A DNA stretch of 64,000 nucleotides from Bordetella genomosp. 7 (lineage in GTDB: Bacteria > Pseudomonadota > Gammaproteobacteria > Burkholderiales > Burkholderiaceae_B), in assembly GCF_002261265.1 (NCBI RefSeq), contig NZ_NEVK01000003.1, positions 806,001-870,000 of the forward strand, given 5' to 3'. Below the pieces are notes generated by a model. The model made no database searches. It saw only the letters and a program-made list of their open reading frames with translations, and had not been told where the DNA came from. The translations under genes and the position numbers were made by a program. Shown in pieces: positions 16,652-25,793 of the stretch (positions are counted from its first letter, which is position 1; each line of letters opens with the position of its first letter).

Positions 16652-19273
16652 ATGAAATCCTCAGAGATTCGCCAGAAATTCCTGCAGTTCTTCCAGTCGA
16701 AGGGGCACACCATCGTTCCTTCGGCCTCGCTTGTGCCGGGCAACGACCCCACGCTGCTCTTTACCAACTCGGGCATGGTGCAATTCAAGGACGTATTCAC
16801 CGGCAAAGAAGCCCGGTCATATACGCGCGCCACGTCATCGCAGCGCAGCGTGCGGGCAGGGGGCAAGCACAACGACCTGGAAAACGTCGGTTATACCGCC
16901 CGGCACCATACGTTCTTCGAAATGCTGGGCAACTTCAGCTTCGGCGATTACTTCAAGCGCGACGCCATCCAGTACGCCTGGGAACTGCTCACCACGGTAT
17001 ATAAGCTGCCCGCGGAAAAGCTCTGGGTGACCGTCTACCAGGAAGACGACGAAGCCTACGACATCTGGGCCAACGAAATCGGCGTGCCGCGCGAGCGCAT
17101 CGTGCGCATTGGCGACAACAAGGGCGCACGCTATGCGTCCGACAACTTCTGGCAAATGGCCGACACCGGTCCGTGCGGCCCGTGCTCCGAAATTTTCTAC
17201 GACCACGGCCCCGACGTGTGGGGCGGCCCTCCGGGTTCGCCCGAAGAAGACGGCGATCGCTACATCGAAATCTGGAACCTCGTTTTCATGCAGTTCGAGC
17301 GCGATGCCGCCGGCAACATGGAGCCGCTGCCCAAGCCCTGTGTCGACACCGGCATGGGCCTCGAGCGCATTGCCGCCGTGCTGCAGGGCGTGCATTCCAA
17401 CTACGAAATCGACCTGTTCCAGAACCTGATCCGCGCGGCGGCGCGCGAAACCGGGGTCAGCGATCTGGAAGACAACTCCCTGAAGGTCATCGCCGACCAC
17501 ATCCGTGCGTGTTCCTTCCTGATCGTGGACGGTGTCATCCCCAGCAACGAAGGTCGCGGGTACGTATTGCGCCGCATTGTGCGCCGGGCGTTGCGCCACG
17601 GCTACAAGCTGGGCCAGACCAAGCCGTTCTTCTACAAGCTGGTGCCTGACCTCGTGGCCGAAATGGGGCAGGCCTATCCCGAGCTCGCGCAAGCCGCCGA
17701 GCGCGTCGCACAGGTGCTCAAGCAAGAAGAAGAGCGCTTCGGCGAAACGCTCGAGCATGGCATGAAGATCCTCGATGGTGCGTTGGCGGGCGTCCCCGCC
17801 GGCGGTCAGCTCGACGGCACTACCTTGTTCACGCTGTACGACACCTACGGCTTTCCCGTGGATCTCACAGCCGATATCTGCCGCGAACGCCAGGTTGACG
17901 TCGACATGGCGGGTTTCGACGCCGCCATGGCTCGCCAGCGTGAGCAGGCGCGTGCCGCCGGCAAGTTCAAGATGGCCGAAGGCCTCAGCTACGAGGGCGC
18001 CGACACGCGCTTCGAAGGCTACGAGAAGCTCGAGCTCGACGCCGTGAAGGTCGCCGCCTTGTATGTCGACGGCACGTCCGTGCAGCAGGTCCAGGCTGGC
18101 CAGAACGCCATCGTGGTGCTCGATGCCACGCCGTTCTACGCCGAATCGGGCGGGCAGGTCGGCGACACCGGCCTGCTCGAAGGCGGCGGCGCCCGCTTTG
18201 CGGTGGCCGATACGCAAAAGATACAGCCCGGCGTGTCCGGCCACCATGGCACCCTGGAGTCCGGCACGCTGTCGGTGGGCGACACCCTGGTGGCGCGCGT
18301 CGATGCCGTGCGCCGTGCGCGCACCGTGCGCAACCACTCGGCCACCCATCTCATGCACAAGGCGCTGCGCCAGGTGCTGGGCGCTCACGTACAGCAGCGC
18401 GGTTCGCTGGTCGATCCCGACAAGACCCGCTTCGACTTCGCCCATGACGCCCCGCTTTCGGCCGAGCAGATCGCGCAGGTCGAGGCCATCGTCAACGCCG
18501 AGATCCTGGCCAACCATCCCACCCAGGCACGCGTCATGGCTTACGACGACGCGGTCCAGGGCGGCGCCATGGCGCTGTTCGGCGAAAAATACGGCGACAC
18601 CGTGCGGGTGCTCGACATCGGTTTCTCGCGCGAACTGTGTGGCGGCACGCACGTCGTCCGCACGGGCGACATCGGTCTGTTCAAGATCGTGGCCGAAGGC
18701 GGCGTGGCCGCCGGCGTGCGCCGTGTCGAAGCCATCACCGGCGACAACGCGCTCGCATGGGTGCAGAACAACAATGCCATCCTGTTGCGCGCTGCCGGCC
18801 TGCTGCGCAGTACGCCGGCCGACGTACCGGACCGCATCGTGCAAGTGCAGGAACAGTTGCGCGCGCTCGAAAAAGATCTCGAACAGGCCCGCAGCAAGCT
18901 GGCGGCCAGCGCGGGTAACGACCTCGCGGCCAAGGCCGCCGAGATCAAGGGGGTCAAGGTACTCTCGGCCAGCCTGGGCGATGTCGATCCCAAAGCCTTG
19001 CGCGGCATGGTCGACAACCTCAAAGACCGCCTCAAGCCGGCTGTCGTCCTGCTTGCCAGCGCCGGCGGCGAAGGCAAGATCAGCCTGGTGGCGGGGGTCA
19101 CGGCCGACCTCACCGGCAAGGTGAAGGCGGGCGACCTGGTCGGCTTTGTCGCCAGCCAGGTTGGCGGCAAGGGCGGTGGCCGCCCCGACATGGCCATGGG
19201 CGGCGGCACGGACGCCCAAGCATTGCCGGCAGCAGTGGCCAGCGTGCAGGAGTGGGTCCATGAGCGCCTCTGA
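16652..19273 (+). CDS. alaS: Alanyl-tRNA synthetase
   Basis: 873 residues, full length. The N-terminus is the class II catalytic domain ([42 protein letters not shown]-type motif as [13 protein letters not shown]). The editing domain has [14 protein letters not shown] and the zinc motif ELCGGTHV; the C-terminal C-Ala domain ends RPDMAMGGG. It charges tRNA-Ala in the cytosol and clears mischarged Ser/Gly. Its end overlaps the following tusA-like gene by 14 bases, so the two are translationally coupled. Confidence 0.97.
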   Translation: MKSSEIRQKFLQFFQSKGHTIVPSASLVPGNDPTLLFTNSGMVQFKDVFTGKEARSYTRATSSQRSVRAGGKHNDLENVGYTARHHTFFEMLGNFSFGDYFKRDAIQYAWELLTTVYKLPAEKLWVTVYQEDDEAYDIWANEIGVPRERIVRIGDNKGARYASDNFWQMADTGPCGPCSEIFYDHGPDVWGGPPGSPEEDGDRYIEIWNLVFMQFERDAAGNMEPLPKPCVDTGMGLERIAAVLQGVHSNYEIDLFQNLIRAAARETGVSDLEDNSLKVIADHIRACSFLIVDGVIPSNEGRGYVLRRIVRRALRHGYKLGQTKPFFYKLVPDLVAEMGQAYPELAQAAERVAQVLKQEEERFGETLEHGMKILDGALAGVPAGGQLDGTTLFTLYDTYGFPVDLTADICRERQVDVDMAGFDAAMARQREQARAAGKFKMAEGLSYEGADTRFEGYEKLELDAVKVAALYVDGTSVQQVQAGQNAIVVLDATPFYAESGGQVGDTGLLEGGGARFAVADTQKIQPGVSGHHGTLESGTLSVGDTLVARVDAVRRARTVRNHSATHLMHKALRQVLGAHVQQRGSLVDPDKTRFDFAHDAPLSAEQIAQVEAIVNAEILANHPTQARVMAYDDAVQGGAMALFGEKYGDTVRVLDIGFSRELCGGTHVVRTGDIGLFKIVAEGGVAAGVRRVEAITGDNALAWVQNNNAILLRAAGLLRSTPADVPDRIVQVQEQLRALEKDLEQARSKLAASAGNDLAAKAAEIKGVKVLSASLGDVDPKALRGMVDNLKDRLKPAVVLLASAGGEGKISLVAGVTADLTGKVKAGDLVGFVASQVGGKGGGRPDMAMGGGTDAQALPAAVASVQEWVHERL

Positions 19274-19517
19274 GTCCGTGGCCGACCTGCCGGCGTTCCA
19301 GCACGAAGTCGACGCCAGCGGGCTGACCTGCCCGCTGCCCATCCTGCGTGCCAAAAAGGCGCTGGCGCAGATGGAAAGCGGCCAGGTCCTGCGGGTCACC
19401 ACTACCGACCCCAAGGCAGTGCGCGACTTCCAGGCCTTTGCGAAGCAAAGCGGCAACGCCCTGCTGGCGCAGCAGGAGTCCCCAGAGGCCGTATTGCACT
19501 TCCTCAGACGCCGATAG
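19260..19517 (+). CDS. TusA/SirA-family sulfur carrier protein
   Basis: 85 residues from the ATG at 19260, inside the end of alaS. It contains the family motif [14 protein letters not shown], whose cysteine is the persulfide-carrying residue, followed by the typical [15 protein letters not shown]. Family roles are sulfur relay for tRNA 2-thiouridine, molybdenum cofactor or other sulfur transfer. Coupling to alaS is a common betaproteobacterial arrangement; no other tus genes are nearby, so the exact acceptor is unknown. A probable terminator follows. Confidence 0.9.
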   Translation: MSASESVADLPAFQHEVDASGLTCPLPILRAKKALAQMESGQVLRVTTTDPKAVRDFQAFAKQSGNALLAQQESPEAVLHFLRRR

Positions 19518-19570
19518 GTGGTTGCTGCCGCAGGGGTCGCCGCGGGTGTATGCTTGCGTCTGCAGCAACG

Positions 19571-19600
19571 AAAGAAGGCTTTCTTGCCAGGGCCTTCTTT
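19571..19600 (+). terminator. Terminator of alaS-tusA overlapping the rpsP promoter
   Basis: AAAGAAGGC (19571-19579) pairs with GCCTTCTTT (19592-19600), followed by TC and a short T-rich edge. The loop contains the TTGCCA that serves as the -35 of the next promoter. Confidence 0.6.
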
Positions 19601-19613
19601 TCAATGCTAGAAT
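19584..19613 (+). promoter_or_regulatory. rpsP operon promoter
   Basis: -35 TTGCCA (19584-19589), 18-base spacer, -10 TAGAAT (19608-19613) preceded by GC. It lies 35 bases before the rpsP ATG, suiting a short leader for the ribosomal operon. Confidence 0.7.
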
Positions 19614-19648
19614 CTTCCGTTTTTCACAACTAATTCAAGGGATTACCT

Positions 19649-19909
19649 ATGGTGGTGATTCGCATGGCCCGCGGTGGGTCGAAGAAGCGTCCGTTTTACA
19701 ATTTGGTAGCCACCGATTCGCGCAACCGCCGCGATGGTCGTTTCATCGAACGCGTGGGTTTCTACAACCCGGTTGCCAGCGAAGGCACCGAAAACCTGCG
19801 TATCGCGATGGACCGCGTGCAACACTGGACCGACAACGGCGCGCTGCTGTCGCCCGCCGTCGAGCGCCTGGTCAAAGAATATTCGGCCAAGGTTTCCGCC
19901 GCCGCCTGA
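19649..19909 (+). CDS. rpsP: 30S ribosomal protein S16
   Basis: 86 residues, standard size. The start [20 protein letters not shown] and the [14 protein letters not shown] motif are characteristic. It is the first gene of the rpsP-rimM-trmD operon and binds 16S rRNA during early 30S assembly. An extra in-frame ATG at position 6 (MARGGSKKR) is possible as a start, but the longer form is normal. Confidence 0.97.
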   Translation: MVVIRMARGGSKKRPFYNLVATDSRNRRDGRFIERVGFYNPVASEGTENLRIAMDRVQHWTDNGALLSPAVERLVKEYSAKVSAAA

Positions 19910-19950
19910 TGGCGCGCCAGGCGTAACCCCACGCCGTATCGGCCGGCTGC

Positions 19951-20574
19951 ATGCCTGATACTGCAACGTCAAGCGCGGTACCCGGCGACCTGGTCGAGCT
20001 GGGCCGCATCGTTGGGGCCTATGGCATCAAGGGCTGGGTCAAGGTGCAGCCGCATTCAGCCCAGTCTGATGTGCTGCTCCGGTCGTCTACCTGGTGGCTG
20101 ACTCGCCTCGCTCCTGAATCGGCGCGAGGCGTTGTTGCGTCTGCGCCTGCTGCATACAAGGTGGAGCAGGCGCGCGCACATGGCGCTACCGTTGTCGCCC
20201 AACTGCAAGGCATCGCCGACCGCGACCAGGCCGAATCCTTGCGCGGATACGCGGTCAAGGTGTCGCGCAGCCTGTTCCCCGCTGCTGGCGAAGACGAATA
20301 CTACTGGGTCGATCTCATCGGCTGCGCGTTCTATACCAATGCCGAAGGCGAGCCCGCACGCGTGGGCACGGTCGAAGAAGTCTTCGATAACGGCGCTCAC
20401 GCCATCCTGCGCGTCTTGCTGCAGCGCGCGCCCGCGCCGGGCGGCGAGCCCGAGCCTCGTCTCGACGCCAAGGGGCGTCCACTCGAAATGCTGGTGCCTT
20501 TCGTCGGCGCGCATATCTTGTCGGTGGACCTCGCCACGCGCCGTATCGACAGCAACTGGCCCACGGAATTCTGA
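19951..20574 (+). CDS. rimM: Ribosome maturation factor RimM
   Basis: 207 residues. The N-terminal RimM beta-barrel ([19 protein letters not shown]) is followed by the PRC-barrel domain starting at [11 protein letters not shown] and ending in [18 protein letters not shown]. It binds S19 and the 30S head during 16S rRNA maturation. The insert rich in Ala/Pro before the PRC end ([11 protein letters not shown]) is longer than in E. coli. Its stop overlaps trmD by one base (TGATG). Confidence 0.95.
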   Translation: MPDTATSSAVPGDLVELGRIVGAYGIKGWVKVQPHSAQSDVLLRSSTWWLTRLAPESARGVVASAPAAYKVEQARAHGATVVAQLQGIADRDQAESLRGYAVKVSRSLFPAAGEDEYYWVDLIGCAFYTNAEGEPARVGTVEEVFDNGAHAILRVLLQRAPAPGGEPEPRLDAKGRPLEMLVPFVGAHILSVDLATRRIDSNWPTEF

Positions 20575-21338
20575 TGCGTTTCGACGTCGTCACGCTCTTT
20601 CCGGACATGTTCGGAACCGTGCGCGACCTCGGCGTCACCGGCCGGGCACATGTGCAGGGCCTGTGGGCCCTGCACACCTGGAATCCCCGCGACTACACCC
20701 ACGACGTGCATCGCACCGTCGACGACCGCCCCTACGGCGGCGGCCCTGGCATGGTCATGATGGCCGAGCCGCTCGAAGCCGCCGTAACGGCGGCGCAAGC
20801 GGCCCGCGCAGGCCAGGGCCTGGACAGGGCGCCCGTGGTGCTGCTGTCGCCCACCGGGCGGCGTTACGACCAGCAAGCCGCCCAATCCCTGGCGTCGGGT
20901 CAGGGTGCCGTGCTGATCTGCGGCCGCTACGAAGGTATCGACCAGCGCTTCATCGATCGGTGCGTCACGGACGAGATCTCGCTTGGCGACTTCGTCCTTT
21001 CAGGCGGCGAGATCGCGGCGCTGGCCGTCATGGATGCCGCCATCCGCTTGCTGCCGGGCGTCCTCAACGACGGCGACTCGGCGCTGCAGGATTCCTTCAA
21101 CGACAACTTGTCGGGCCTGCTCGACAGTCCTCACTACACCCGCCCCGAAATCTACGACGGCCACGCGGTGCCCTCCGAACTGCTCAGTGGGCACCACGCC
21201 AACATCGCGCGCTGGCGGCGCGAGCAGTCGTTGCGCCTGACAGCCGCCCGCCGGCCCGAACTCATCGAGCGCGCTCGCCGTAATGGCTGGCTGAGCAAGG
21301 CCGACGAACGGTTCCTGGCCTCTCTGAATAGCGGGTAG
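20574..21338 (+). CDS. trmD: tRNA (guanine-37 N1)-methyltransferase TrmD
   Basis: 254 residues, normal length. SPOUT-fold knot motifs are visible: [26 protein letters not shown] and [15 protein letters not shown]. It methylates G37 of tRNAs reading CNN codons using S-adenosylmethionine, preventing frameshifts. It overlaps rimM by one base. The usual fourth operon gene, rplS, does not follow; an unrelated regulator comes next. Confidence 0.97.
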   Translation: MRFDVVTLFPDMFGTVRDLGVTGRAHVQGLWALHTWNPRDYTHDVHRTVDDRPYGGGPGMVMMAEPLEAAVTAAQAARAGQGLDRAPVVLLSPTGRRYDQQAAQSLASGQGAVLICGRYEGIDQRFIDRCVTDEISLGDFVLSGGEIAALAVMDAAIRLLPGVLNDGDSALQDSFNDNLSGLLDSPHYTRPEIYDGHAVPSELLSGHHANIARWRREQSLRLTAARRPELIERARRNGWLSKADERFLASLNSG

Positions 21339-21343
21339 ATTTT

Positions 21344-21367
21344 CCGCCGGCCTTCCCTTGCCGGCGG
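21344..21367. other. GC-rich hairpin after trmD
   Basis: CCGCCGGC (21344-21351) pairs with GCCGGCGG (21360-21367) over an 8-base loop, 5 bases past the trmD stop. No T-run follows, so intrinsic termination is uncertain; it may protect the 3' end of the transcript. Confidence 0.4.
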
Positions 21368-21447
21368 GGCGCCGCCCGCAATATTGTTTCATTTCCGCTG
21401 CTAGGGAAGTCCCCATGGCCGGCCGCTGCGTGCCCTGCTAGCATTTT

Positions 21448-21473
21448 GAAAATTATTTCCCTGTGAAATTTTC
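21448..21473. promoter_or_regulatory. Inverted repeat at the start of the XRE-cupin gene, possible operator
   Basis: GAAAATT (21448-21454) and AATTTTC (21467-21473) form an AT-rich inverted repeat ending 2 bases before the ATG at 21476, in a GC-rich background. Autoregulation is inferred from position only. Confidence 0.4.
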
Positions 21474-21475
21474 AT

Positions 21476-22126
21476 ATGCCCAAGTTGGCCGCCAGCATGC
21501 CGGACCCGTCAGCCCCTGTGCCTGACGCGCCGCAGCCTGCGTCGGTTATCGATTTCTGGCTGGGCCAGCAGTTGCGCCAGCTGCGCAAGCAGCATGGCCT
21601 GTCGCTGGTACAGGTGGCCAAGGCCTGCGGCATGTCCGTGGGATTGCTCAGCCAGGTCGAGCGCGGGCTGAGTTCGCCGTCGGTCAAGCTGCTCAGTCTG
21701 TTGGCCGACCAGTTCGGCGTACCCGTAGATTCCTTGTTGCGCGGGGCCGATCTGGCCGATGGCGAAGCGGCGGGCCACGTGGCGCGAGCCGGCTCGCATC
21801 GGCGCATCGAATTGCACGACAAGGGCATCTGGAAAGAGATGTACACGCCGCCCACGGGCCGCTCGCTGGACCTATGCCGGGCGCGCATCGCGCCAGGTGG
21901 CTCGACCGGGGACGACCTGTTTTTCACCAGCATGGGCGAACAGATCGGCCTGGTGCTGCGAGGCACGCTTGAGCTCTGGCTCGAAGACCGGGCCTTGCTG
22001 CTGCACGCGGGCGACAGCTTCCGTTATGCCAGCCGCACGCCGCGGCGGTGGCGCAATCCCGGCCCGGAGGTGACGGACGTCATCTGGGCGATCAGCCGCA
22101 TCGACCTCAAGGAGGACACTTCATAA
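21476..22126 (+). CDS. XRE-family regulator with C-terminal cupin domain
   Basis: 216 residues. An N-terminal helix-turn-helix (about 28-85: LRQLRKQHGLSLVQVAKACG, SVGLLSQVERGLSSPSVKLL) is joined to a C-terminal cupin (about 135-205: RARIAPGGSTGDDLF, GEQIGLVLRGTLELWL, AGDSFRYASRTPRRW). This architecture is typical of PuuR-like and amino acid catabolic regulators, whose cupin binds a small ligand. It precedes a polar amino acid ABC transporter and a PuuB-like oxidase, so it probably controls them in response to their substrate. The leader before the HTH is proline- and alanine-rich. Confidence 0.85.
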   Translation: MPKLAASMPDPSAPVPDAPQPASVIDFWLGQQLRQLRKQHGLSLVQVAKACGMSVGLLSQVERGLSSPSVKLLSLLADQFGVPVDSLLRGADLADGEAAGHVARAGSHRRIELHDKGIWKEMYTPPTGRSLDLCRARIAPGGSTGDDLFFTSMGEQIGLVLRGTLELWLEDRALLLHAGDSFRYASRTPRRWRNPGPEVTDVIWAISRIDLKEDTS

Positions 22127-22201
22127 TCCGCGCGCGTGCGCCAGGCCCGGCGCACGCGCGGCGCGCTTTGACTTTCACAACAGCACCGTAGGGGAACACA
22201 C

Positions 22202-22954
22202 ATGAAACTGAAAATCCTGCTGGCCGCTCTGGCCGCCACCCTGGCTCTGGGCAGCGCAGCCCAGGCGCAAACCGTGCTCAAGGTCGGCTCTACGCCTACC
22301 GGCAGCCCATTCACCTTCCTGGACACCAAAACCAACACCATTGAAGGTGTCATGGTGGACATCATCCGTGCCGTGGGCAAAGAGGCCGGGTTCGAGGTGC
22401 AGATCGAGCCCATGGCGTTCTCGGCGCTGATCGGCTCGCTGACATCCAAGCGCATCGACCTGATCTCGGCGGCCATGTTCATTACCGAGCCCCGCAAGAA
22501 GGTTGTCAGTTTCTCCGAGCCTGTATACCGCTATGGCGAAGGGTTCATGGTGCCCAAGGACGACGACAAGGAATACAAGTCGTTCGCCGACATGAAAGGC
22601 ATGACCGTAGGCGTGCAGGTGGGCACTGCGTTTGTCGAGCCCATCCAGAAAAGCGGTGTCTTCAAAGAGGTCAAGCTCTACGACAATCCGCCCGACATGA
22701 TGCGCGATGCCAACGCGGGCCGCATACAGGGCGGTTTCATGGACTATCCCATCGCGGCCAGCATCATCGCCAAGGGCGCGTATCCCAACCTGAAGATGGC
22801 CAAGAGCTATGAGCCCACGGTCGTGGGCAGCCTGGGCATTGCCACGCGCCAGGACGACACTGAGCTGCTGGCGAAGATCAACAAGGCGCTCGAGAAACTG
22901 AAGTCCGACGGCACCATCGACGGCATCTTGAAAAAGTGGAACCTGGCGGATTGA
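22202..22954 (+). CDS. Periplasmic polar amino acid-binding protein of an ABC transporter
   Basis: 250 residues with a clear signal peptide (cleavage after SAAQAQ, about residue 23). The mature part is a family-3 solute-binding protein (VGSTPTGSPFTFLDTKTN, then IDLISAAMFITEPRKKVVSF, DMKGMTVGVQVGTA). It captures a polar amino acid or amino-acid-like amine in the periplasm and delivers it to the permease encoded next. An AGGGGA site precedes the ATG. A GC hairpin follows the gene, as is common where the binding protein must be made in excess. Confidence 0.9.
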   Translation: MKLKILLAALAATLALGSAAQAQTVLKVGSTPTGSPFTFLDTKTNTIEGVMVDIIRAVGKEAGFEVQIEPMAFSALIGSLTSKRIDLISAAMFITEPRKKVVSFSEPVYRYGEGFMVPKDDDKEYKSFADMKGMTVGVQVGTAFVEPIQKSGVFKEVKLYDNPPDMMRDANAGRIQGGFMDYPIAASIIAKGAYPNLKMAKSYEPTVVGSLGIATRQDDTELLAKINKALEKLKSDGTIDGILKKWNLAD

Positions 22955-22973
22955 ACCCTCTACGCCAGCGCCC

Positions 22974-22999
22974 GCCGGCGGCCGTAACCGGCCGCCGGC
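22974..22999 (+). other. Intercistronic hairpin after the binding-protein gene
   Basis: GCCGGCGGCC (22974-22983) and GGCCGCCGGC (22990-22999) form a perfect 10-bp stem with loop GTAACC. No T-run follows. Family precedent: such hairpins stabilise the upstream mRNA segment and give more binding protein than permease. That role here is inferred. Confidence 0.55.
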
Positions 23000-23021
23000 T
23001 TGATTCAGGCTACCGAATTGG

Positions 23022-23687
23022 ATGGACCCAACGATGATGGAATTTTTTAACGATGCGCGCGAGTTCCTGCCGATCCTGCTGCAAGGGGCCAAGCTGACCA
23101 TACTGGTTACCCTGGGCTCGCTTTTACTGTCTACCGTGCTGGGCTTGGTGTGGGCGCTGATGCGGGTGTCCGGAATCAAGCCGCTGGCCAAGTTCAGTGC
23201 GGGCATGATCAACGTGCTGCGCGGCATCCCCATCATCGTGCTGCTTTTCTATATTTACTTTGTGATGCCCGACATGGGCATCGCCATGACCGCCGTGCAG
23301 GCAGCCATCATCGGCCTGGGCATCGCATATTCGGCTTACCAGGCCGAGAACTTCCGGGCCGGCATCGAAGCCATCGACCGCGGCCAGATCGAGGCGGCCA
23401 TGGCCATGGGCATGAGCTGGAGCATGACTATGCGCCGCGTCGTGCTCCCACAGGCGGTGAAGATCGTGCTGCCGCCGTACGGCAACATCATGATCATGAT
23501 GCTGAAGGACTCGTCTCAGGCGTCCACCATCACGGTGGCCGAGCTGGCTCTGCAGGGCAAGCTGATCGCGGTGTCTACCTTCAAGAATGCCACCGTATTT
23601 TCGCTGGTGGCGCTGATGTACCTGGTGATGTGCGTGCCGCTTATTCTGTTGGTCCGGCACCTCGAAAAAAGGAGCACTGCCAAATGA
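23022..23687 (+). CDS. Polar amino acid ABC transporter permease (HisMQ family)
   Basis: 221 residues, single permease type. Hydrophobic segments are visible at about 20-42, 58-80, 86-105 and 185-210. The EAA-type loop reads [22 protein letters not shown], and the family start [20 protein letters not shown] is present. Start uncertain: ATG at 23022, 23034 or 23037 are all in frame, and the GGATGG upstream fits the later ones best. The stop overlaps the ATPase ATG (ATGA). It probably works as a homodimer because only one permease gene is present. Confidence 0.9.
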   Translation: MDPTMMEFFNDAREFLPILLQGAKLTILVTLGSLLLSTVLGLVWALMRVSGIKPLAKFSAGMINVLRGIPIIVLLFYIYFVMPDMGIAMTAVQAAIIGLGIAYSAYQAENFRAGIEAIDRGQIEAAMAMGMSWSMTMRRVVLPQAVKIVLPPYGNIMIMMLKDSSQASTITVAELALQGKLIAVSTFKNATVFSLVALMYLVMCVPLILLVRHLEKRSTAK

Positions 23688-24415
23688 TTCTGCTCAAAGA
23701 CGTACGCAAGAGCTTTGGCAAGCTCGAAGTGCTCAAAGGTATCGATGCCGAAGTCAGCAAGGGTGAAGTCGTCTGCATCATCGGGCCTTCGGGTTCCGGC
23801 AAGTCGACGATACTGCGTTGCATCAACGGGCTGGAGCGCTACGACGGCGGCAGCATCACCATCGACGGCGAGAAGGTCGACTGCGACGCGCCGTCCATCG
23901 TCTCCATCCGCACGCAGGTTTCCATGGTGTTCCAGCGGTTCAATCTGTTTCCCCACCGTACCGCGCTGGAAAACGTGATTGAAGGCCCCGTATATGTCAA
24001 GAAAGAGCCGCGTTCGCAGGCTGTCGAGCGTGGTCGCGAACTGTTGGCCAGCGTGGGGCTGGCGGACAAGGAGCATACGCATCCGCCGCAGCTGTCGGGT
24101 GGCCAGCAGCAGCGCGTCGCGATCGCGCGCGCCCTGGCCATGCAGCCCAAGGCGATCCTGTTCGACGAGCCTACCTCCGCCCTCGATCCCGAACTGGTGG
24201 GAGATGTGTTGGGCGTGATGCGCAAGCTTGCCGAAGAGGGCATGACCATGGTCGTGGTGACTCACGAAATGAGTTTTGCGCGTGAAGTCGCCGATCGCGT
24301 GCTGTTCATTGATGGCGGCGTGGTGGTAGAGCAGGGCGCCGCGCGCGATGTATTGAACCAACCGCAGCATCCGCGCACGCAGGATTTCCTGCATCGCGTC
24401 CTGCATCCCATGTAA
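23684..24415 (+). CDS. Polar amino acid ABC transporter ATPase
   Basis: 243 residues from the ATG at 23684, overlapping the permease stop, with GGAG upstream. Walker [11 protein letters not shown]-loop [10 protein letters not shown], signature [15 protein letters not shown], Walker [15 protein letters not shown] and switch histidine VTHEMSF are all present. It is close to the GlnQ/HisP type and energises uptake of the amino acid bound by the upstream binding protein. Fourteen bases later the flavin oxidase begins, so import and oxidation appear linked in one operon. Confidence 0.93.
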   Translation: MILLKDVRKSFGKLEVLKGIDAEVSKGEVVCIIGPSGSGKSTILRCINGLERYDGGSITIDGEKVDCDAPSIVSIRTQVSMVFQRFNLFPHRTALENVIEGPVYVKKEPRSQAVERGRELLASVGLADKEHTHPPQLSGGQQQRVAIARALAMQPKAILFDEPTSALDPELVGDVLGVMRKLAEEGMTMVVVTHEMSFAREVADRVLFIDGGVVVEQGAARDVLNQPQHPRTQDFLHRVLHPM

Positions 24416-24428
24416 GGAGCCTCGCATC

Positions 24429-25718
24429 ATGGCGCAAGCGCCATATCCGCTGTCACATTCGCTATGGGCCGCCACCGCCGCCGAGCCGCCCGAAACCGCG
24501 CCACTGCAAGGCTCTGCGCGCGCCGACGTACTGGTCATCGGAGGCGGGTATGCCGGGCTCAGCACGGCGCTGCACCTGGCCGAACGCGGCGTCGACACCG
24601 TGCTGCTCGAAGCCCGGGAAATCGGCTTTGGCGGGTCGGGGCGCAATGGCGGGCAGGTGATTCCCGGACTCAAGCACGATCCCGATGATCTCCTCAAGAT
24701 GTACGGGCCCGAACACGGCGAGCGCCTGATCCGCTTTGCCGGCGGCACTGCCGACATGGTGTTCGGGCTGATCGAGCGCCATGGCATGGACGTGCCGCGG
24801 CGGCGGGCCGGATGGATACAGGGCGCGCATACCGGCGAGGCGCTGCAGCTCGCGCAGCGGCGCGCCGAACAGTGGGCGCGCCACGGCGTCCAGGCGCAGA
24901 TGCTGGACCGTCAGCAAGTGGCGCAACTGCTGGGCACCGACCGCTACCTGGGCGGGTGGCTCGACCCGCGCGCCGGCTCTATCCAGCCGCTGAGCTATGT
25001 GCGCGGCCTGGCGCGGGCCGCGCAGGCGGCCGGCGCGCGCCTGCATACCGATACGCCCGTGACGGGCCTGCAGCGCGACGGCGGCCAATGGACGGCCACC
25101 ACGGCCGGCGGCGGCAGCGTGCAGGCGCAGCGGGTGGTCATGTGCACGAATGCGTATGGCGCGAGCCTGTGGCCGGGGCTGCAGCAGTCGATCATCGACG
25201 CCAACACCTTCCAGGTGGCCACGCGGCCGTTGCCCGAGGCAGCGCGGGCCGCCATACTGCCGCAAGGGCAGGTATGTTCCGACACGCGCAACCTGCTGCT
25301 CTATTTCCGGCTCGACCACCAGGGCCGCCTGCTCATGGGCGGGCGCGGCCCGTTCCGTGAGCCGAAGGGCCAGCAGGACTGGGCCCATCTCGAGCGGGTG
25401 GTTGGCAAGCTTTTCCCCCAGGCGGCCGGTGTGCCGTTTGAATATCGCTGGTGCGGGCGGGTCGCCGTCACGCGCGATTATCTGCCCCACCTGCACGAGC
25501 CCCAGCCGGGCCTGCTTATCGATATTGGGTGCCAGGGGCGCGGCGTAGGCCTGCAGACGGCCATGGGCAAGGCCCTCGCCGCCTACACGGCGGGCGAGGG
25601 CGCCGACGCCTTGCCGGTGCCGATCACGCCGATCAAGGGTTTTCCGCTGTACCCGTTGCGGCGCGTCTATGTGAACGCCGTGGTGGCTTGGTATCGCATG
25701 AACGACGGCGGGGTATAG
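24429..25718 (+). CDS. FAD-dependent amine/amino acid oxidase, PuuB-like
   Basis: 429 residues, DAO superfamily. The Rossmann motif ADVLVIGGGYAGLSTALHLAE (about 35-55) and GFGGSGRNGGQVIPGL match the PuuB (gamma-glutamylputrescine oxidase) subgroup, as does the early HSLWAATAAE. The end has GCQGRGVGLQTAMGKALA. It follows a complete polar amino acid importer and an XRE-cupin regulator. Inference: the imported compound is oxidised at a secondary or primary amine. No puuA, puuC or puuD gene is adjacent, so the substrate need not be gamma-glutamylputrescine. Convergent with valS. Confidence 0.82.
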   Translation: MAQAPYPLSHSLWAATAAEPPETAPLQGSARADVLVIGGGYAGLSTALHLAERGVDTVLLEAREIGFGGSGRNGGQVIPGLKHDPDDLLKMYGPEHGERLIRFAGGTADMVFGLIERHGMDVPRRRAGWIQGAHTGEALQLAQRRAEQWARHGVQAQMLDRQQVAQLLGTDRYLGGWLDPRAGSIQPLSYVRGLARAAQAAGARLHTDTPVTGLQRDGGQWTATTAGGGSVQAQRVVMCTNAYGASLWPGLQQSIIDANTFQVATRPLPEAARAAILPQGQVCSDTRNLLLYFRLDHQGRLLMGGRGPFREPKGQQDWAHLERVVGKLFPQAAGVPFEYRWCGRVAVTRDYLPHLHEPQPGLLIDIGCQGRGVGLQTAMGKALAAYTAGEGADALPVPITPIKGFPLYPLRRVYVNAVVAWYRMNDGGV

Positions 25719-25757
25719 GGCGCCAGCCGGCGCGCGCCGGGGCGCGCGGCTATTTGC

Positions 25758-25782
25758 GCGCCGCCGCATGCAACGGCGGCGC
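25758..25782. other. Hairpin between convergent oxidase and valS genes
   Basis: GCGCCGCCG (25758-25766) and CGGCGGCGC (25774-25782) form a perfect 9-bp stem over CATGCAA, in the 75-base gap where two genes converge. No T-run on either side; a bidirectional end signal is likely but unproven. Confidence 0.4.
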
Positions 25783-25793
25783 GGCCGGCCGTC

